DNA from: Inia geoffrensis
Lineage: Eukaryota; Chordata; Mammalia; Artiodactyla; Iniidae
Assembly (NCBI GenBank): GCA_036417435.1
Contig: CM070905.1
Location: 18,391,592 to 18,455,591, forward strand
DNA: 64,000 bases
Reading direction: 5' to 3'
Part shown: piece by piece, positions 33,205-45,654 of the stretch
Numbering within the stretch: the first letter of the stretch is position 1
How the letters are laid out: each line of letters begins with the position of its first letter
The notes under the pieces: generated by a model
The model's input: only the letters and a program-made list of their open reading frames with translations
Told to the model about the DNA's origin: nothing
Databases searched by the model: none
Made by a program: the position numbers and the translations under genes

Positions 33205-33965
33205 TGATAGTTAATATTAGAGATCAACGAGTGCTCATGTTTGGCCAAGGATTTGAACACATCAATTCTTTTAACCATATTGTTTGGGTTACTCTTATTG
33301 TAATATTGGGACAGAGGTCATTTGGCCTTTCTCATTTAGCAATTTTTCCCATCCTTTTGGGTCAGGCAGCCCAGATGCTGGATTTGTCTTTTGGATCAAA
33401 CGCAACGCCTTACTCTTCTAACCGCAGTCACTCTGACTCCCTCTTCCCTTGATTGGTTAGCATCTAGTGCCCCTGGAGTCACTACGACCCCAGACAGTTG
33501 CTAGTTCTCGGCCTGATGTCTCTACATCCAGAGCAGCTAGGTTCTCTGACATGAGCCATCCTCTGGAAATTCAGTCCTAGGAGTTAACTGCAGGTCCCAT
33601 TTCCTACATTCACAGAGAAGTCCATCTGCCCTTCTCATACTTATCTTATTGAAAAAGCCCCACCCCTCCAGAAGGTACTGTGGATCAATGGAAGTAAAAC
33701 TTTAGACAATAAAAGGGAAAGGAAGGCAGGGATGGAATAAGAAGTGGTAATGCAGTAAGGAATGCAAAATACTGAAGACTACACAACACAAAACCAGACA
33801 GAGGGGAACACTAGAATCAGATCAGGAGAAGAAAAGCAAAGAGAGGTAGAGTGGTCAAAAGATGGGAAAGAAAGAGACGAGAGAAACCGAGCCAGAAGAA
33901 AGGAATAGTATAAAGAGACTCTGCCCCAAAGCCATCTTCTTGACTGTTGATTTCTGGTTAGCATT
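33205..33965. other. unassigned non-coding DNA
   Basis: An 82-codon frame at 33204-33452 has no recognisable domain. Purine-rich from 33710. Confidence 0.45.
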
Positions 33966-33969
33966 TTTT

Positions 33970-34530
33970 TTTTTTTCCCTTCAATTGAAGTGCAGTTGAT
34001 TTACAATATTGTGTTAGTTTCATGTGATTTTTTTTTAATTGAGATAAAATTGGTACATAACATTATATGAATTTTAGGTGTACACCATTATAATTCGACA
34101 CCTGTATACATTATAAAGGGATTACCAGCAAAAATCTAGTAACCAGCCATCACCATACAATGGACCCCCTTCACGCATTTCACCTTCCCCCCACCACCCA
34201 CCTTCCCCTCTGGTAACCACCAATCTGTCTTTCCGTATCTATGAGTTTCTGTTTTGATTGTTTGTTTTGGTTTGTTTTCTTCTTTTAGATTCCACATAAA
34301 AATGAGATCATACTGCATTTGTCTTTCTCAGTCTGAATTATTTCACTTATTTAATACCCTCAAGGTCTATCCATGTTGTTGCAAATGGCGAGATCTCATC
34401 CTTTTTCAGGCAGTGTAGTATTCCATTGTATATATCCACCACATCTTTGTGCACTCATCCATCGATGAACACTTAGGTTGTTTCCATATCTAGGCTATTA
34501 TAAATAATACTGCCATGACAATGGTTAGCT
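33970..34530 (-). mobile_element. L1 3' region, possibly two pieces
   Basis: Plus strand shows reversed L1 3'-UTR and ORF2-end wording: 'gcagttgatttacaatattg', then after 34028 'ttgagataaaattggtacat', 'gattccacataaaaatgag', 'gtagtattccattgtatat' and 'ggttgtttccatatctagg'. The first 60 bp may be a separate fragment because an internal T run separates them. Confidence 0.8.
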
Positions 34531-34534
34531 TTTA

Positions 34535-34890
34535 ATTTGAGCATTTACCTGTGAATAAATGGCAAGATGTCTGTGCACAACTCATATAGTAAAAACTTCC
34601 ACTTATTAGAACCCGACCTTTCTAGATTATTAAATTAGCCAGAATGGTTTAGCTATACTCTAATTTTCGGACAAAGATGCACACAGAGTAAAAAGCTACT
34701 GTTAGGGATTCAAAGAAGAATGCCATGCAGGATCTTCAGTATAGATTCACCCATAGGTAGTGCCAAATGGAACCCCCATAACAAAGTATTGAGGTTCCTT
34801 TCCATAAACCACACCAGACAAGTGGCCCCACTACTATAAAATCCTACTTACATGATCAAACTAATCTTCAAACCACTGACTCAAAATCCG
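34535..34890. other. unassigned non-coding DNA
   Basis: No repeats or exon-like structure seen. Confidence 0.4.
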
Positions 34891-34894
34891 TAAA

Positions 34895-35068
34895 TATATA
34901 ATAGTTACCATTTATTGATCACTTACAGTTATTCCTACAGCAGTGCTGTAAGGTGAGGGCCATCATCCCCATTGACAGGGACGAAGACACAATGGCCAAG
35001 AAAGGTTGAGTAACTTGCCCAAGGCCACACAGCTAGTCACTGGGGTTGGCTCTAGACCCCTCAGTCTT
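34895..35068 (-). repeat. MIR SINE
   Basis: Reversed MIR core 'aaaggttgagtaacttgccc' followed by 'aaggccacacagctagtcac'. Confidence 0.85.
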
Positions 35069-35069
35069 C

Positions 35070-37380
35070 CCCCTAAGCTGGGTCTACCCCTCCCCCTTCC
35101 AACTTCCCCTCCCCGCAACACTGCCATCTGGTTATAGTCAATGCACAGTTTTTGCTAGAGTAGACCAGTAAACTCAGAAATTTTTATCCACAAAGGCTGA
35201 AACAAAATCATGCTTTGTGCTCAATTCATAGTACTGTAGAATTCCAGGGCTGGCAGGGACACCAGGTCATGAAGTCCCCCTCTCTTTTTTTGCAGATGAG
35301 CCAAACCAGCCTCAGTGAATTGAAAGGTCCAAAGGCACTACAGCTAACTAGAAAATTAAGTCGAATTCCCCATTCTTTAAAAATATCCTATTCCTGAGAG
35401 TTTTCTTGTGCCCCTGAGGGCACATTCTTCTCTCCCAGAGGGCTGCTCTGCTGCTCTCGCACCAACTGTGGGCGCTCTGGAGCCTCCCAAACACACCACC
35501 TTGCGTCCCTGCAGGGTGGGCGGGGCTACAGTAGGAGCAGCCCCCGGGGTTGCTGCTGTGCAGGTTGGGAGGAACCCCGAGGTCTCTTGGCAGACCACAG
35601 TTTTGCTCAGAAGCTATGCGGCAAAAACAAAATCAGCAGTTCCCAGCTCCCTGCTTGATACTATTACTTTTATAATCTATGGTTCCCTTTAAATATCGTG
35701 TAACATAACAGGCTTATAATTCAAAACACATTTGTACAAAATGTAAAAGACGTACTCTACAAGCCCATGAATACAAGAAGCAATGTTCCCTTCGGGCCTC
35801 CTATTGAAAGCCGACAACACTTCTTCAAACAATCTGACATTTTTTGCCTCTTTGCTTTCACACTCTGCATTATCCACTCACTGTTGTTTTCCTATCGATC
35901 AACTCTTAAGTTTCGCCTGGGTCCTCTTGCTGGTATGTGAATGCATGTTAAGCGCTTGTTTTCTTTCAGGACAGACATTCCCCGCTGTGCTTTTCCTGGA
36001 TTTGGACTATTTTTATTATTTACTTTATGTTGCCATGGAGATGGGGAGATCACAGATGTTCAGAGTTGGAATCTAGGGCCACAGGAGACATTTATCACTG
36101 TACTTTGGATGAAGTGGGCTCTTGTTCCCTGTTTCTGCAGAGCCAAGTGTTTATTTTGTAAAGAAGTTACTAATGAGGACTCAAGTGTAATGAATAATCC
36201 GAAACTCTCCTTCACCTCCACCACACGACAGTAAGTGATCTTATTAGAGTGCAAGGTGTGGTTCTTGACAATACAGAGATGAGCAGCCGTCTGTTTTTTC
36301 CCTTGGAGGAAACAGTATGATGCATCAGGACAAGGGACCCATTCATCATTCTTTCCCAGCCCCCCAAGAAGAGAAACTGTCCCAATTTATTTCAACCATG
36401 CTCTGCCAGGAAACAAAGAACCGGGGGGCTCACCAGGATGCTGCCATCATCACTGATGAATGTTTGCAGAATATCAGTGAACAAAGTGTGAGTCTGAACA
36501 AAATAAACTATGGTGGGCAATGCTTACAAGGCTACATGCTAAAGCCACACTGTTTAGTTACTACCCAGAGTGGGGGTAGTAACAGCAAACTTTATTATTT
36601 TCAAGGCTCTGCGGAGCTCAGAGTACAACTGAATTGAACTAAAGATAAAAATAAGGACACAAAAACTCACTGCAGGTGAGATCTTTGGAGACTGAGCCCA
36701 AACATTTTAGCTTTTAAACAAGTACCTTATTGTGTTCATTCTCCTAAGGGCCACCCGAGGTAAATGGTGGTTATCATCTCTCTGTCCAAACCAGATCGGG
36801 GTCCTTAACAGTTCCCTTCTGCACACAGGAAAGACCACTGATGTCTAAAGAAAACAAAGGAGATAAACACAATAATGGCAAAAGACTGTCCCCACTTTAT
36901 AATATTCCAGGGCGTCAAGCAATCACTCCTAGCTGCCCTCTCCAACTACCAAGACCTCTCCCTTGGTCCCCTTCTCTCACTTTTTCTATGGGACTCTGAT
37001 GACTGCCCCGTTTCCTTGGACTCTTGCTACTTGACCTTTTGGCTCCCTGCAGGCTTTACCTGGGCACTGTGCTTGGGATTTTCCACTGATCTGCACCAAG
37101 TCCCCTTAACCCACCCCATAACCTCCTCCTGCTTCCAACCCTTGTTTTAGGGACCCCAGTTCAACACTTACCCTCTAAAAATATTTGGACATATTTTTTC
37201 ATCCTTTCTATCTCTCCTCTTTCTTTTTTTCTTTCACCCTCACTCTTTCTCCACCTCTCCCTTTCCTTCTTGTTTGAAGCTCACCTTTTCTCTTTAAACA
37301 GTCATTTTTCCTTTCCCAGTAGCTTTTGTAATTTGATATGAAAAATAACACATCTATAGCTAAAACATTAAAAGAGGCAA
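35070..37380. other. unassigned; small GC-rich patch at 35400-35590
   Basis: The patch contains a GC box (gggcggggc, 35519-35527) but few CpGs. Frames of 91-106 codons (35408-35692, 35783-36076, 36317-36637, 36875-37150) match nothing I know. A possible old repeat piece is at 35240-35395. No splice-flanked exon stood out. Confidence 0.4.
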
Positions 37381-37384
37381 TAGT

Positions 37385-37560
37385 GTCAGAAAGAACACTG
37401 GACTAGTTTAAGGCTTTAGTTCTCACATTTACTAGCTGTAGGATATTGGGAACGTACTTAATGTTCCTAAACCTAGGTTTCCTCATTTGAAAAATGAGAA
37501 TAATAGTCTACACTAAACAGAACTGTGAAGCTAGCATGGAAGAAAACCCCTGGTAGAGTC
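37385..37560 (+). repeat. MIR SINE
   Basis: 'aacactggactagtttaagg', 'tactagctgtaggatattgg' and 'gtttcctcatttgaaaaatg' in MIR order. Confidence 0.8.
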
Positions 37561-37679
37561 TCACTAAAAGGTGATTCATTCATTCAACTGAACTCAAAGA
37601 TTCATTTGGCAAATATTATTCATCTAGGTATGACATCTAGGTAATGGTGATGATATTTTCAGAAAGTAAAAAAATCCAG

Positions 37680-37882
37680 GGTGGGCTTCCCTGGTGGCGC
37701 AGTGGTTGGGAGTCCGCCTGCTGATGCAGGGGACGTGAGTTCGTGCCACGGTCCAGGGTGATCCCGCGTGCCGCGGGGCGGCTGGGCCCGTGGGCTGTGG
37801 CCGCTGGGCCTGCGCGTCCGGAGCCTGTGCTCCGCAACGGGAGAGGCCACAGCAGTAAGAGGCCCGCGTACCACACACACAC
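37680..37882 (+). mobile_element. short (internally deleted) CHR-2 SINE
   Basis: Head gggcttccctggtggcgcag, body without the long-form units, tail turned into a short (CA)n. TSD aaaaaatccag at 37669-37679 and 37883-37893. Confidence 0.95.
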
Positions 37883-37894
37883 AAAAAATCCAGA

Positions 37895-38685
37895 TACAGT
37901 TGTCAAGAACTATGAAGAGTCTGAGGTTTTACCCTTCTTATAAGCTAGCAAGTTAACCTGGTGGTGTTGTTTAAGTGCTGGCAGAAGACACAAGACTACT
38001 GGCTCAGAGACAAAGGACTTTGTTATTCACAACAGTAACAGTAGTTGTGTTTTGGCATTTTTCTTGTGCCAGATTCCTGAAACACGATCTCCATTGGGCA
38101 ACATGAAGGCCAGGTGACACCTGCATACACAATGGGTTGCTTTCCAGGAGAGGAACCCTGAGCTAAGGGAACCTGAACCCATAACATAGGTCCATAAATC
38201 AGGCCTGCTCTTTGCTCCTGGAGGTGACACCGTCTCTACCTTCCAAAGCTGTTTACTATACAAATATCATTGAAAAGATCATCTGGAAGAAAGTCAGTGC
38301 CTCTGCTTATAGAACATCCAGAAATGCAAGAGACCCATGGAGAATTGTCTCCAAACAAGAGCAAACTGTTTGTCAAGCATTTGCCTAATGCTAGTGAAAA
38401 ATGGACAGAATATTTGAAATTTGAATGTAAGTTCAAGTCTTCTAGGTCTATCTGCACTACAACAGAATCTATATTAAACAATGGAAGACTACTAATTGTG
38501 ACATAAATCTGAACAGTAATTTACTACAATTTAAAAACAGCTAAGGCCAGGATTCATGCATTTCTAAATACAGAGCAAGTCTTACAGACCATCTTTATTT
38601 GGCCACTTATCTCAGTTCCCATCTGAGATAACATCATTATATTAAGCTTTCCTTACTTTCCCATTAAATACACAGATATGAATAT
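37895..38685. other. unassigned non-coding DNA
   Basis: Frames of 78-81 codons on both strands, no domains and no repeats recognised. Confidence 0.45.
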
Positions 38686-38689
38686 GTAA

Positions 38690-38925
38690 TTTATAGCAGT
38701 AGTAAGAACTCAAGTTCAGGAGTCAGCCTGCCCAGGCTCAAACTTCAGCTTAACCACCATAGAGGGACCTGGAGAGTTATTTAACTTCAGTGCTTTATTT
38801 CTGCTTCTGTAAAATGGAGATAATGAAAGTGTTTTCTTCATAAGACTGATGAGCAGATACAATGTTATAATCCATGTAACATGCTTAGAACATGCTTAAA
38901 TAAATGCTAGCTATTTTTAATAGTG
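38690..38925 (+). repeat. MIR SINE
   Basis: 'caggagtcagcctgcccagg', 'cttctgtaaaatggagataa' and 'aacatgcttaaataaatgc' in MIR order. Confidence 0.85.
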
Positions 38926-38929
38926 AATA

Positions 38930-39885
38930 TTCACACAATCCTTTGGGTATAGTATTCTTCCTCAAGTGCCAGACTTTAAAAAAATGTATTCAATCTAGAG
39001 CCTAGGATTTCAGAATATATCCACAAGCACTTATAACCAAAACTGCTCTCCCTGTTTTCTGCTCCTCACCAGTAACCTACTTAAGTAGGGTTCTTAGTAA
39101 ATAAGAAGAAAGACAAATCGGTACCAAATAAAAGGTCCACCATCACTGAGCATTCATACAGTTAGTTTCAAGTTTTATTTCCATTCCAAGAAGAATGTTC
39201 TTTAATAAACTTTATTCATGTACTTAAGGGAGATGGAGAGAATAGCATTTATGGATTCTTATCTGGAAGTAATTGGAGTTAGTATTATTGTCTTTTTGTT
39301 TTAGCTGTAGCCCAAACATTCTATTTAATGACTAAATTGGTAAAATCCTAAATAGGAATCTGTCTATTTATGTTTTCTTAGTCTTTTTCATTCTTGAATT
39401 CTCCAAAGGCAATCAGCACAAGAAATCCTGCGGCTCAAGGAAAATGGTTTCCATTCCACTAAACACATACTACCCTAGTTATAATTATCTGTGCCCTCTT
39501 TCAGTTGCAGCTGGAAGGGCCTTTGCAATCATGGCTTCAAACCCTTTGCTTTGTGGACCAGGAACCCAGCCAGCTGAGGCAGACGGTTCCCAGTCAGGGA
39601 GTGGCAAAGTTGTGAGCTGGGTTCCAGTGCTGTCTGATGCTCTGCATCATACCTTTCCTTTTGCCTCACCACTTTCTATCCCCTTATGTTTCCTTCATTC
39701 TCAGCATCAAAGCAGGTAAATTTAGTTCATATTGCATGAAATATGTTGAATGAGATGTATTGAATGGAAACGAAATGTGTTTCATTTTAGTTGCTGGTGC
39801 TTTATTCTGCAGTTGTGAGCAAGGTAACAAGGTTACCCTGATTTCCCAGTTGGGCTCTTTCAGCTTATTAAAACTACAGTGGTCC
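38930..39885. other. unassigned non-coding DNA
   Basis: A 91-codon frame at 39444-39719 is unrecognised. No repeat assigned. Confidence 0.45.
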
Positions 39886-39889
39886 TCAG

Positions 39890-40175
39890 GGTGGTGACAC
39901 TATCCGGTTTGACACTGCGATGGCAGACACATGATATTACACACTTGTCAAAATCCATAGAACGTACAACACAAGGAGTGAACCCTACTGCAAACTATAG
40001 ACTTCAATTAACAATACTGTATCAATATTGGGTCATCACTTCCAATAAGTCTACCACAGTCATGCAACATGCTAATACTAGGGGAAACTGTTGGGGAATA
40101 GAGAGGTATCAGGGAACTCTGTACTCACTCCTCAGTTTTTCTTTAAACCTAAAACTGGTCTAAAAAAATAAAGCC
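39890..40175 (+). repeat. probable L1-type 3' end
   Basis: 'cttgtcaaaatccatagaac', 'aagagtgaaccc'-like wording and the ending 'aacctaaaactggtctaaaa' followed by aataaag resemble an old LINE 3' terminus. A CHR-1 SINE adjoins its A-rich end. Confidence 0.4.
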
Positions 40176-40307
40176 TGGGAACTGCCTGGCGGTCCAGTGG
40201 TTAGGACTCTGTGCTTTCACTGCCGAGGGCGTGGGTTCAATACACGGTCGGGGAACTAAGATCCCACAAGCCGCACGGCCAAAAATAAAATAAAATAAAA
40301 TAAAATC
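40176..40307 (+). mobile_element. CHR-1 type SINE
   Basis: 'gggaactgcctggcggtcca', 'ggttcaatacacgg', 'ggggaactaagatccc', then (aaaat)n. Inserted at the A-rich end of the preceding LINE-like piece. Confidence 0.92.
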
Positions 40308-40309
40308 TA

Positions 40310-43235
40310 TTATATCTATTTTAAAAAAACCTACAGTGGTCCAACCTTGTTCTATTTGAGAGATAGTGTGGTAATGGAGTTTCTTTACCAATAAAAATAG
40401 CCACAAACAAACAAACACCAGTAATGTCTTATCTCATTTGGCCTCTGCCTTTGGTATGAAAAAGTAAATTCTAGAACTCATGAATCGTATTGTTTACATC
40501 CAACATGGAAATATACAATATAAATATTGTTTCTTAATAAAATTGACAATTTGTATGGCACTATTCAATGTGGTTTTGAAAGAAACTGTCATCTTATCAA
40601 TAGCTGGTGCACATCTGCTCAACGCACAGTGAACACTGAAATGAATTCTGTTAATGGTTTTGAACTGTTCCTTCTGAGTTTTTTCCCTGTTTGTACAGTT
40701 TTTTTGTACTGTTTGTACAGCTAGCTTATATTTTTGCCAGTTTCTTTGATGGCTTGTTAAAAACTGATCTAAACACCTTAAAATTTCTTCTTCTTTGTGC
40801 ACATGTCAACAGTTTTCAAAAGTCATAAATCTTTCTCATATTTGCCTGCATGAACTTAAAACATAAAAGCAAGCAAAGCAGAGTGTTGTCCACCGGTTCC
40901 ATGAAGATTTTGAAAATCTTAGCCTTTGAATTAATTCACCAAGCACATTGGGTAATAATTCTTGAATTTTTCACTGTACTCTTGTCAGACAATTGTAGTG
41001 GTTGAATTTTTATAGTAGCCAGTTGCCTTGTTAGTAATGGAACATTTAACGAGGTTTTCCCTGATGGAACATTCCATCCTGTCTCCCAGAGCCCATCTAC
41101 TTTGAATGATGCTGCGTGTGAAGTTTCATTGTCAGATTTAATTTTAGTTCGTATTCAGTTTTCTAGGAACAGTAATCTCAAGACTATAAGATGTAAGATG
41201 TCAATAGCCTTCTTTTTATTCTCACTATATTCTGTTTCAGAATACCACTATAACTTGGCAGGCATTGTAGAACTATTCTGCAAATTTTTACTGCATGAGG
41301 TACATCCAGTAACTCTTAGCACCATAAAAGGTGAAACCCAGTGACAAATAATAATTACTGTTCTTCTTATCTTTGCATGACTTTATGAGATGCTTTTCCG
41401 CACATGGCCTTCGATTTCTGGAAAGATGCTTCATTCTGGTCAGACTTGTCATGATCAGCTTGATACTTTTCTTGTTATAAGCATAATTATTTCATCTCAC
41501 TATGGGGGGGATAAATATAAACATAAACTCTGTCACAGAGATAGATACATATATATGTATTATATCTGTAAATAGGAAGATTGAAAAGACAGAAAAATTA
41601 ATTCATGAAAACTACAATAATATGATACTAGCATAATGCAATGCATTACATGTCCACTTGATATTGTACAACTGATTTCCACTCCATGAGGAGAACACGT
41701 GCTAAACACACGCACCCAAGCCTTGCCCAGCATTTAATGGAGCGTGGTCACTCCCATGTTAATGGAGGGTATGCACTTGTAATAATTTACCCAAGGGGAC
41801 ATGCACAGGCCTGAATTCAGGAACAGAGCAGAGCAGGGCTACAAGCTCTGTTCAGAGGAACATCTATCCATAAAACATTCAAATATATACACAGAGACAC
41901 CAAGAGAAATGCTATTTCCAGGTCTGAATTAAACTAAGCTCACCCAGCAGTACAAATAGTGGTGGTCCCTAATATGCTAAAATCTGGCGCATGTCAAATT
42001 AGAGTGTGTGTTTATTGTCATAGTTTCTTTTTTAAATAGTTGAAGTGTATACATTTTAAAACGAAGCCAGAGTTCTACATTTATGGAATCTTTGCAAGCA
42101 GGCATATGCTTGCTCCGTGGATAACATATGACAATGCAGGAATGGAACGGAGCCAAACAATCAGGAAAATGAAGCCCCCTCCCCTCCTTAGGCAAACACG
42201 AAACCACAGCTGGTGCCAGCATGCAGAGATGCAGAGGAAGAAATGGCCTGAGAGAAGGAGAAGACTGAATACAGCAAGATCTTCTCCACAGAACTTCTCT
42301 GAGTGAGAAGCAGACACAGACTGGCAGAGGAGGGACCCAAAGGGCTGGACAGACCCTGCCAGAGGAGGAGCAAGTCGTGCAGGAGATGTAGGAAGATGGT
42401 GACCCGCCATCTCTGTGGTTGTGCAGAACCGTGTCGTGGAGCTGGAACGTCTTCCTCTCCTCCAAACAAGCCCTCGCAGTTCAAGACTTCCCTTCTCTCT
42501 GCTGTTTGGAGTCATCTGAAATCCCTCCATCTCCACTTCTTTTTTTCACTTCATTAGCTTGGGTGTGTGCCTTTTCCAAACTAGTGTTCTGTGGATCATC
42601 ATTCCGTAGGAAAAAAGTAATTTTTCCACCTGGGATTATTATGAAGTTAAACTAAATTAAATGAGTTTCTTTACTGGAGGATATCAAGCCTTTACTTATA
42701 CTAATGTTTCTTGGGAATTTCCAAGGGAGGATATCATATGTCATATTTCTCATGCTCATTCAATTGAGAAACAACTTCTTTATTGAGTACTTGTAAATAT
42801 CTCCCCAAACTCATGTTCCACAGAACACAGTCTGAGAAATACTGCATCTCCTGGAGGCCCCTGCTCTCAGTCACATACACGGTCTGTCATTCACCATCCT
42901 CTCCACATCTGGGGCAACTGGATGTTGGGGAGCCAACCACAATGTCAACTAAACCCCTTAAAAGGAAACTGTGCTATGGTTATTTTCCAGGTGAGAAGAA
43001 ACAGGACCCAGGTCAGGTAAGTTTGGATTGGAGTGGAGATTAACAAATCAGTGTAGACTCTAGGCAAGCATTCAATAGAACTCCCAAAGAGGTGTGTGTC
43101 TACCGGGTGCCCAGGAAATGAGGACTAAAAAGTGGGAGAGCGGAAAATGAACACAAATGTCACTTACTTCCCTGTGTTGACTTGCTTGGAAGTAATTTTG
43201 GGAAATCTCCAAAACTTCCTGTGTCAAAATGTAAA
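40310..43235. other. unassigned non-coding DNA
   Basis: The largest stretch without a confident repeat. A 102-codon minus frame (40494-40802) and overlapping 162-, 151- and 98-codon minus frames (41977-42536) have no family resemblance; the latter overlap each other in different frames, typical of chance. A short near-direct repeat (ctgtttgtacag) occurs at 40688 and 40709. Confidence 0.4.
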
Positions 43236-43239
43236 AGGT

Positions 43240-43357
43240 GGGCTTAAAGTTCCTCTCACATTTTGTACCCCTTGTGATATATACCTGAGTACCTTGCACG
43301 TGACAGACTCGTGATAAAATCTTGAATAAATTGCATGAGTGAGTGAGTGAGTGAGAA
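43240..43357 (+). repeat. L2-like 3' end with (GAGT)n tail
   Basis: 'taccttgcacgtgacagac' then 'gaataaattgcatgagtgag' and a gagt tandem tail, the ending typical of L2. Confidence 0.5.
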
Positions 43358-43359
43358 TG

Positions 43360-44255
43360 ATCCTAGGCCAAATTAGAAAAAATACAAAGTTTATTTTCAG
43401 GTGTGTTTTCTTGTGTCTTGGGTTTCAATGCCTTCTCTCCCTCTATTATGAAAACTTCACACTAAGACATGCCTGATTCCACCTTAAAGTGCTCTTTTTT
43501 CAGGGGTAGGTTTCTATCTTGATACAAGTCAAACCTTAACTAAAAGACTCTGACACTATGTTGGGGAGGATCTCTGAGCATCAGAGTCTCCCCAGACCTT
43601 TGCAATACCACCACAAAAGAGAAAACCCACTCTTAACGGAGTCCTGAGGATCCACAAAATGAAGATAATAAAATGATAGCCCATCACCTTTTGTTTCTAC
43701 TTCCATTCCAGAATATCCTCCAGGTATTGTGCCTGGTAGGATGTTTTTCAGAGGACACAGCCCCTGTGCCCCGGACAGGAATGTGGCTGCTTCGTGGGTG
43801 ACTCCAGAGCATGCCAGGGACAGAAAACAATGCATGTATCCAATTGAAACCACAGGGGGGAATTCTGGTGGTCAGGGTGTGATTACCCAGCAATCTGAGC
43901 ATTCATCTTCCCTGTGCCATCTCTCCAGCCAATCCACAGTCAAAGCAGAGCGTTATGGCTGTGCCACGACAGATTTCAGACTAAATACTTTAAGTTAAAA
44001 AGGGGATATTGTTGGCCAGACCTTCAAGTGATATAAATGAGAGAGGTGTCTGATGAAGCAGAAGTTTTGGGGGGGGGACATGGTAAGAGATTTGTGCTTG
44101 TTGCTTGATTCTAAAGTATGCAGAAGAGGAATACTTCAGGCATTATTTCAAGGATTAAAAAGAGACAAGGGCAGCTAGAGCAGTCTTGCCTCAAGCCTCC
44201 CTTGGGACTTCATTTTCTCCCTCTATCCCTCTCTCCTGCCTGCCCTCACTTCTCT
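43360..44255. other. unassigned non-coding DNA
   Basis: Frames of 72-90 codons overlap on both strands at 43581-43998. No repeats identified. Confidence 0.45.
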
Positions 44256-44256
44256 G

Positions 44257-44499
44257 CTCCCTTCTTCTCTCCTTCCTTCCTTCCTTCCTTCCTTCCTTCC
44301 TTCCTTCCTTCCTTCCTTCTTTCCTTCCTTCCTTCTTCCCTCCCTCCCTCCCTCCCTTCCTTCCTCCCTTCCTTCCTTCCTTCCTTCCTTCCTTCTTTCC
44401 TTCCTTCCTTCCTCCCTCCCTCCCTCCCTCCCTTCCTTCCTCCCTTCCTTCCTTCCTTCCTCCCTCCCTCTTCCCCTCCTTCCTTCCCTTCTTTCTCCT
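44257..44499 (+). repeat. uninterrupted 243-bp polypyrimidine tract (CCTT/CCCT)n
   Basis: Every base is C or T. It contains a higher-order duplication with a period of 76 bp (copies starting at 44315 and 44391). The 145- and 116-codon frames of alternating SFLP-type residues are translations of this repeat. Confidence 0.97.
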
Positions 44500-44504
44500 A
44501 TCTT

Positions 44505-44675
44505 TTATTGGTACTTATATACCAGGAACTATGTAAAGGCTACAGAGATAAATAGGGTATGGCTTCTGCTCTAAATATATCAAATAACCACCCCCCCTTT
44601 ACTCTTCCACTGATCTTATCTGAGCATTCACCTCTGTTTACCTTTCTCTATTTTTCCTTACACTTTATATAACAA
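44505..44675. other. unassigned spacer
   Basis: Nothing recognised between the pyrimidine tract and the LTR-like element. Confidence 0.4.
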
Positions 44676-44716
44676 CCTATATTAGTTATGGTTCTCCAGA
44701 GAAAAAGAATCAATAG

Positions 44717-44742
44717 GATATATATATATCTGTATATGTATG

Positions 44743-44824
<82 letters not shown>
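44717..44824. repeat. (TA)n microsatellite
   Basis: More than 40 TA units with few interruptions. Confidence 0.97.
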
Positions 44825-44827
<3 letters not shown>

Positions 44828-45050
44828 GACCCTTGAACAAGGCAGGGGTTAGGGACACCGATCCTCTCTACAGTCAAAAATCCATGTATTACATATAGTC
44901 AGCCCTCCATACATGAGGTTCCTCTGTATCCATGGTTCTGCACCCACGGATTCAACCAATTTTGGTTTTTTGTAATACCATATTATTTACTGTTGAAAAA
45001 TATACACATATAAGTGGATCTGCACAGTTTAAACCTGTGATGTTCAAGGG
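44823..45050. mobile_element. Tigger-like (MER8/MER44 group) element inside the TA array
   Basis: Left terminus 'agttgacccttgaacaagg' and right terminus 'tgatgttcaaggg' are inverted copies, bordered on both sides by TATATA. A block near 44898-44965 ('agtcagccctccatac', 'cccacggattcaaccaat') belongs to a related Tigger terminus and may be a nested fragment. Confidence 0.75.
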
Positions 45051-45178
45051 TATATATATATATAGATATATAGATAGATAGATAGATAGATAGATATAGA
45101 TATAGATAGATATAAAATATTAAAATATATAAATATAAAAATATATTTTTTTATATTAAAAATACATATTTTTTTTGA
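45051..45178. repeat. (TA)n/(GATA)n microsatellite and AT-rich tract
   Basis: tatata continues into gata repeats and then 'taaaatatt' words. It is the right continuation of the array split by the Tigger-like element. Confidence 0.92.
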
Positions 45179-45654
45179 AAGAGATTTTTAGGAATTGGCT
45201 CACATGATTATGAGGGCTGGTAAGGCCAAAATCTCTGGCAGGCTGGAGATCAGAGAAAAGTTGATGTTGCAGTTCAAGTTCAAGGCAGTCTAGAAGTAGA
45301 AATCCCTCTTCCTGGAGTGAAGTCAGTCTTTTTTCTCTTAAGCCTTCAACTGATTGGATGAGGCCCACCCACATTATGGAGGGTAATCTGCTTTACTCAA
45401 AGTCTACTGATTTAAGTGTTAATCACATCTTAAAAAAAAAAAAGAAAACCCATCACAGTGACATTTAGACAGGCGTTTGACCAAATATCTGGGTATTATG
45501 ACCTAGTTGACATATAAATTAACCATCACATTGCCCCTCCCACCACCACTGCCAGAATCCTTCCTACATTCTTCCTTCTTCTGAGTCATCTCTGTACCTT
45601 ACCCCCTCTTGTTTTCCCATCCAACTTCTCCCACCTTCACAGGGACACCGAGGC

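Larger units (their letters stand above)
44678..45530 (-). mobile_element. LTR-like element (MaLR/ERVL type) carrying a (TA)n array and a Tigger insertion
   Basis: Left end 'tagttatggttctccagag', right block 'gaattggctcacatgattatg', 'ttcaactgattggatgaggc', 'ccacattatggagggtaatc' and terminal 'aattaaccatcaca'. Read on the minus strand this is the same family, in the same order, as the plus-strand copy at 59902-60400. The family has a simple-repeat stretch before its 3' end; here it is (TA)n/(GATA)n. Exact family name uncertain. Confidence 0.7.

Noticed and set aside
35515..35530. GC box in a GC-rich patch as a second promoter
   Set aside because: Few CpGs, no accompanying start-site motif and no plausible first exon nearby.
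41977..42536. Minus-strand frames of 162, 151 and 98 codons
   Set aside because: Three registers overlap on the same DNA, none has a recognisable domain, and no splice or promoter features accompany them.
44118..44555. 145- and 116-codon frames rich in S, F, L and P
   Set aside because: They are direct translations of the (CCTT/CCCT)n tract.
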